From assembly GCF_027980145.1 (NCBI RefSeq), contig NZ_JAMZNK010000005.1, positions 62,001-126,000 of the forward strand: 64,000 bases of DNA. The letters are read 5' to 3'. A program made the translations under genes and the position numbers. Under the pieces are notes generated by a model that was not told the DNA's origin, did not search any database, and saw nothing but the letters and a program-made list of their open reading frames with translations. The stretch's first letter is position 1. Each line of letters opens with the position of its first letter. Source of the stretch: Flavobacterium azizsancarii (GTDB taxonomy: Bacteria > Bacteroidota > Bacteroidia > Flavobacteriales > Flavobacteriaceae). This document shows positions 60,216 through 64,000 of this stretch, in pieces.

Positions 60216-61346
60216 ATGCTCAGAATTGAAACAATCAATTTCAACAATTATGTATTACCCGATTTAAAAGCTTCCAGGACAGGAAATATTATCCTCAACG
60301 GTGATGCTAATTCTTTCTTTACATACATCAAAGACCGTTACAATGGTTCACCAACAAATAGAGCCATTATCAATAACATGACCAAGCTTTTATATGGCAA
60401 CGGTCTTATTGATAATACAGGAATAAACATTTACAAATACATTTCAAAAAGAGATTTAAAGCTAATATGTCAGGATTTCTACATGTATGGTGGATATGCG
60501 CTTCAGGTCATTTATAGCCAAGGTTCGAAACTTTTGAAAGAAGAATCCAAACCAATCAGGTTTAAGTATATGCCATATTTCAAAATTGCTTTGAATGTTG
60601 AAAAATCAAGTAATGAAGTTGATGGATTTTGGTACTCATGGGATTGGGAAGAAAAGTCAAAATACAAACCAAGATTTTACAAAAAGTTTGATGGGACTTA
60701 TGATGAAAAAGCACCCATTCAAATTTACATGTGCAATCAAACTTCTAGCAATGACTATTGGTCAGACCCTTCATATCTAGGCTGTCTAGAGTATGCCCAA
60801 GTTGAAGAAGAAATGAGTCATTCAGCCATTTCACACATAAAAAATGGTTTTTCAGCTGGTAAACTTATCACGATTCGGGGTGGAATTGGGGGTGAAACCG
60901 AAGAGATTAAGCAGCAATATGCTAGTGAAATTAAACGAAAATTAACTGGTTCAAGTCATAAGAACGAACCTATTATTGCAATGACTGATGGTCTGGAGGG
61001 TGAAGAAATTACCATCCAAAACATAGAAATCACAGCATTAGATGCCCAGCTAATATACTTCGCAGAAGAAGCTACACGAAAAATTTTGATGGGGCATTCC
61101 ATTACTTCACCACAAATTATGGGTATTCCATCACCATCCGGTTTTACTAGCCAGGCAGATGATAGAGTAGCATCATTGAATCAACTTTATGCTCAAACAA
61201 TCAACCCATTTCGAGAAGAAATAATTGAGGGACTTGAAGAACTTTTAAGTTTTTCAGAACCAACATATTCTCTAGAATTTCAAAATACTGATTTTGGCAT
61301 TGCGACTGATGTTGTACAGGAAGATAAAAATAATGTTACCGAATAA
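60216..61346 (+). CDS. Portal protein
   Basis: A 376-residue protein. SPTNRAIINNMTKLLYGNGL, FYMYGGYALQVIYSQGSKLL and YWSDPSYLGCLEYAQVEEEM match phage portals, then HIKNGFSAGKLITIRGGIGG and the C-terminal MGHSITSPQIMGIPSPSGFT. It lacks the long C-terminal extension of some portals. It overlaps the next gene as TAATG. Its distance from terL (over 20 kb) is unusual. Confidence 0.88.
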   Translation: MLRIETINFNNYVLPDLKASRTGNIILNGDANSFFTYIKDRYNGSPTNRAIINNMTKLLYGNGLIDNTGINIYKYISKRDLKLICQDFYMYGGYALQVIYSQGSKLLKEESKPIRFKYMPYFKIALNVEKSSNEVDGFWYSWDWEEKSKYKPRFYKKFDGTYDEKAPIQIYMCNQTSSNDYWSDPSYLGCLEYAQVEEEMSHSAISHIKNGFSAGKLITIRGGIGGETEEIKQQYASEIKRKLTGSSHKNEPIIAMTDGLEGEEITIQNIEITALDAQLIYFAEEATRKILMGHSITSPQIMGIPSPSGFTSQADDRVASLNQLYAQTINPFREEIIEGLEELLSFSEPTYSLEFQNTDFGIATDVVQEDKNNVTE

Positions 61347-61837
61347 TGAACACCGATTTAATATTGAAAGATGAAGATACTAAGCTTTTAATGAAGCTGA
61401 CAGCTATCAGTGGTAATGTTGACTTTGACAAGGTTCGTTCATCAATCTTGCTTGCACAGTTTGTTGATATAAGACGAATTCTAACTCAACCACTTTATGA
61501 CAAGATTATGGTTGATGTTAAAAATGATTCCTTATCCGGCGACTATCTGAAAATTTACGATGAACATATTACGGTTTTGACAACATATTTTGCCGCTGCT
61601 CAATTCATTTCTCAAAATACAATTGTAATTAACAACGGTGGAAACTTCCATCATAATCCAACTAATGGACAATCTGTCGATTATAAAGAGAATGACAGAT
61701 TGGTTCATAAATACAATGCTTTAGGCGCATCAGAAGAACTTCGATTTGAAAAATTCATGAAGACAATCAATATTCCGGAGTACAAGTCGAATTGCACTAC
61801 TAAAAATAACACTTATAAATTCCCTTGGATTCTGTAA
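61346..61837 (+). CDS. Head-tail connector-like protein (DUF6712 type)
   Basis: A 163-residue protein starting MNTDLILKDEDTKLLMKLTA; middle SSILLAQFVDIRRILTQPLY and DYLKIYDEHITVLTTYFAAA. Helical with a patterned QPLYDKIM word, as in the DUF6712 adaptor family of Bacteroidota phages. Coupled to the portal gene by TAATG. Likely a head-completion adaptor. Confidence 0.65.
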   Translation: MNTDLILKDEDTKLLMKLTAISGNVDFDKVRSSILLAQFVDIRRILTQPLYDKIMVDVKNDSLSGDYLKIYDEHITVLTTYFAAAQFISQNTIVINNGGNFHHNPTNGQSVDYKENDRLVHKYNALGASEELRFEKFMKTINIPEYKSNCTTKNNTYKFPWIL

Positions 61838-61959
61838 AAAAGCCACAAAAAGACCGTGAAAAATACGGTAACAAAGAGAAAAGAGAAAAAGAAGACATAA
61901 AGAAGTTAACTGTTTTTCTGATTGATTTTGAAAAAAATAATAAAGAGAAATGTCGATAA
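61825..61959 (+). CDS. Small basic overlapping ORF (tentative)
   Basis: A 44-residue frame with TTG start: MDSVKKPQKDREKYGNKEKR then LTVFLIDFEKNNKEKCR. It overlaps the connector gene by 13 bp and the next gene by 10 bp, which fills an otherwise empty stretch. Highly charged. Confidence 0.4.
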   Translation: MDSVKKPQKDREKYGNKEKREKEDIKKLTVFLIDFEKNNKEKCR

Positions 61960-62285
61960 TAATATTTAATGTTGGCTCCGTTCCAAATGATGGCAAAGGA
62001 GATAAATTAAGAACATTTGCAATTGGAACGAACCTGAATAATTCTTGGCTTGAAGCAAATAAAGCTAACCTCCTTGATGGTAAATTAAGCGAAAATGAAT
62101 TACCGGCTAATTTACCTTCCTTTTTAACCGTTTCAAATTATTCCAATTTATTAGATATCCAAACTTCTGATAGAGTTATAATTGTTCGTGTGGCTGATGA
62201 TGAAAATAAAGGTATTTCGAATGCCATATACTATTTATATCCCGACGGTACAAGAATGTGGATAGCGGCAAATAGAGACAATTAA
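61950..62285 (+). CDS. Tail-fibre attachment-type protein
   Basis: A 111-residue protein. Its N-terminal NVGSVPNDGKGDKLRTFAIG matches the common phage tail-fibre/adsorption motif (VPNDGxGDxLR), followed by NSWLEANKANLLDGKLSENE. The rest is beta-rich and ends YYLYPDGTRMWIAANRDN. Probably the fibre adaptor. Confidence 0.65.
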   Translation: MSIIIFNVGSVPNDGKGDKLRTFAIGTNLNNSWLEANKANLLDGKLSENELPANLPSFLTVSNYSNLLDIQTSDRVIIVRVADDENKGISNAIYYLYPDGTRMWIAANRDN

Positions 62286-62300
62286 AAAATAATTAAAAAC

Positions 62301-63074
62301 ATGTTACAAAAGAGTTTTCCAGTAGAGGTATCTAACTATTATCAAAATGTATCAGAACGACAAATAAGAGGTGTTGTAGGAGTAAAAGCACCTAGTATAC
62401 AATTCGACACAACTGGCTACAATGCTATGACGATAACCATTGACACTGGTTCAACCGTTTCAGCTAGAATTAAATTCGAGTGCTCAGGCGATGGTATAAA
62501 CTGGATAGACATTAAAGCAAATTCAGTGAATGGTGCTCCGTCAAATTTATCAGCAATGTTAGGTAATAGTGGATACTTTAATAATATTAGGGGAATTGGT
62601 GTATATCAATTCAATAAACCTGCCAGATTAGTGCGTGTAACCCAAATTGATTCTGCTACATCAGCTACTTGCGCTGTGAATGTAACTTTATTTAATGGGG
62701 CGATTTCACCGAGCCACAACAATACAGAAATTCCAAATGTATATTCATTTCAATATACAAATTCTTCAATAACTGGAACTTCTCCCGTATTAATCAAAGC
62801 TGTTGCTAGTAATTTATTAGAAAACACAATTTTTTCAATACAAGTAAAAAATGTTGGAAGTGTTGCTTGTGTGTATCAAATAAGAAGTAACGCAACTTTA
62901 GGTGGTGCTTCACCCAATATACTATTTGTTGGGGAAATAAAACCAACTGACCCAATGCAAATAATTTCTTTTAAGCCCGCATTAAAAGCAGGTGTATCGA
63001 ATTTACTTGAATTCGTTTCAATGACTGATACCAATTTGATAATAAATATTCAAGGTTGGGAAGTTCAAATTTAA
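62301..63074 (+). CDS. Beta-rich fibre protein
   Basis: A 257-residue protein starting MLQKSFPVEVSNYYQNVSER. DTGSTVSARIKFECSGDGIN with W-DIKAN has the shape of phage beta-sandwich decoration or fibre domains; the C-terminal half has VGSVACVYQIRSNATLGGAS. No enzymatic residue is visible. Likely part of the receptor-binding apparatus. Confidence 0.55.
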   Translation: MLQKSFPVEVSNYYQNVSERQIRGVVGVKAPSIQFDTTGYNAMTITIDTGSTVSARIKFECSGDGINWIDIKANSVNGAPSNLSAMLGNSGYFNNIRGIGVYQFNKPARLVRVTQIDSATSATCAVNVTLFNGAISPSHNNTEIPNVYSFQYTNSSITGTSPVLIKAVASNLLENTIFSIQVKNVGSVACVYQIRSNATLGGASPNILFVGEIKPTDPMQIISFKPALKAGVSNLLEFVSMTDTNLIINIQGWEVQI

Positions 63075-63087
63075 AATAAAATAAAAC

Positions 63088-63966
63088 ATGGCTAATATAC
63101 TAACACTAGATGATTATACACCAGGAGTATCTACCGAAATACATTGTTTTGGCGACTCATTAACAGCAGGGGCGGGAGCAAATCAAACCGATTTCTATTT
63201 ATCGTACCCTGACCATTTAAAAAATTCATTATATCCAAGAACAATTGTAAATCATGGTATAGGTGGACAAACAATAGAAGAAATAGCTTGTAGACAAGGG
63301 GCTAGACCAATTTACTTAACGATTGAAAACAATACTTTTTTAGGTACTAGCAATTCTTTAATAACTGATATATCAAATGATTTTGTGCAAGCACCAAGTA
63401 CACAAGATAGATATGTAACTGGTATCATATGTGGTGTTCCTGCAATAATTACTAGAACAGTTGGTACTACTCATTATGTAATAAGGGGCTTCGGTGGAAG
63501 TATCAGGAATATTTTACCAAATAGTATATTTTATCCTGATAGTGCTTATAATGCTAAACATTCTATTCAAGTTTTATGGTTGGGAAGAAACAATGTGCCC
63601 GATTTTAGCATATTATTACAAACTATAAATAATGCTATTTTATATATGGAAAAACCAAGACGAGTTTTAGTAATTGGTGTATTACCAGCATTAAATGAAC
63701 CAATGGGAACTAGTAGATATACCGCTATTACAGCTGTAAATTCTACTTTAAAAAATACGTATCCTAACAATTATATAGAAAGCACCCCACCAACTACAGA
63801 AGAAATGAGTTTTATAAGATATTCGCCTAGTGAAGATGATATAATTGATATAAATAAAGGGGTGTTTCCTGGTGGAATGCGAACTGATAGTATCCACTTA
63901 AATGGTTTCGGTTATAACATTATGGCAAACAGAGTTGCTAAAATGATAAAACAATATAACTGGTAA
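63088..63966 (+). CDS. SGNH/GDSL hydrolase-like virion protein
   Basis: A 292-residue protein. Block I is EIHCFGDSLTAGAGANQTDF with the catalytic Ser; block II is VNHGIGGQTIEEIACRQGAR; block III is VLWLGRNNVPDF; and the C-terminal DSIHLNGFGYNIMANRVAKM gives the Asp-His pair. All four blocks are present, so deacetylase or esterase activity is likely. In a tail module this suggests surface polysaccharide deacetylation during adsorption. The last 34 bases of the window hold nothing further. Confidence 0.8.
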   Translation: MANILTLDDYTPGVSTEIHCFGDSLTAGAGANQTDFYLSYPDHLKNSLYPRTIVNHGIGGQTIEEIACRQGARPIYLTIENNTFLGTSNSLITDISNDFVQAPSTQDRYVTGIICGVPAIITRTVGTTHYVIRGFGGSIRNILPNSIFYPDSAYNAKHSIQVLWLGRNNVPDFSILLQTINNAILYMEKPRRVLVIGVLPALNEPMGTSRYTAITAVNSTLKNTYPNNYIESTPPTTEEMSFIRYSPSEDDIIDINKGVFPGGMRTDSIHLNGFGYNIMANRVAKMIKQYNW

Positions 63967-64000
63967 AAAATAATAAAACACAAATTGAAATTCGTAATTC

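Larger units (their letters stand above)
31950..64000. mobile_element. Prophage of a siphovirus-like tailed phage, left part; right end outside the window
   Basis: The region from the integrase to the window end carries terminase, portal, capsid, protease, tape measure, tail chaperone and fibre genes. Host-type metabolic genes stop at 31915. Most phage genes are on the plus strand and tightly packed, with TTG or GTG starts more often than in the host part. No tRNA is at the left edge, and the att core cannot be defined without the right end. Confidence 0.93.

Overview
The window reads as a Flavobacterium-type (Bacteroidota) chromosome carrying the left part of a tailed-phage prophage. The host assignment rests on the AT-rich sequence, weak Shine-Dalgarno sites, recurring TAnnTTTG (-7) promoter elements, several flavobacterial-style interspersed repeats, and families common in this group (DUF3667, a CvfB-like S1 protein next to the men genes, DUF6428 beside ArsR, a YpdA-like reductase).

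Host part, about 1-31.95 kb. From left to right: an ArsR/DUF6428 pair; DUF3667 and DoxX membrane proteins; an ECF sigma/anti-sigma pair coupled by a TAATG overlap; a gene-poor stretch with two tiny overlapping ORFs; a secreted glutathione peroxidase; a GNAT acetyltransferase; and a periplasmic thioredoxin-fold protein. The menaquinone pathway is dispersed over 11 kb: menD (7.1 kb), menB and menA (13.0-14.9 kb) and menC (18.1 kb). Between and after these lie an M28 peptidase, cvfB, a five-copy tandem repeat array (11.2-12.3 kb), a UPF0173 hydrolase, a DUF2199 protein, an S41-peptidase pseudogene and a TPR protein. Next come HhH, OmpA, CYTH, YpdA-like, SelO, MsrA, class V aminotransferase and APC permease genes, then small secreted proteins, an M23 peptidase and a spermidine-synthase-like methyltransferase. 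Intergenic gaps hold dispersed, often palindromic repeats.

Prophage, about 32 kb to beyond the window end. A tyrosine integrase preceded by four GTTAGTAA repeats marks the left boundary. After it come very small ORFs bounded by terminators, an AT-rich repeat region, a sigma-like regulator, a chain of overlapping small genes, and terS/terL. About 9 kb of cargo then separates terL from the virion genes (38.3-47.6 kb). The cargo holds a serine recombinase, an HTH protein, an LRR-like protein, a minus-strand HEPN-motif/membrane-protein pair, a possible peptide/antisense-RNA pair, and a protein whose motifs look like a minimal family-A DNA polymerase. The virion module (47.7-64 kb) runs: tail assembly chaperone with a probable -1 frameshift, tail completion, gp10-like protein, two tandem paralogues, a large tail protein, tape measure, XkdF-like protease/scaffold, major capsid, probable tail tube, portal, connector, fibre-type proteins and an SGNH hydrolase. 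Head genes therefore follow tail genes, which is not the usual siphophage order. Lysis genes, a clear repressor and the right end are not in the window.

The best candidates for something undescribed are the polymerase-like gene with its small partner and leader hairpin (45.8-47.5 kb), the HEPN/membrane pair (43.2-44.5 kb) and the overlapping antisense transcription unit at 44.55-44.88 kb. All functional statements come from reading motifs by eye; no database search or folding was run.
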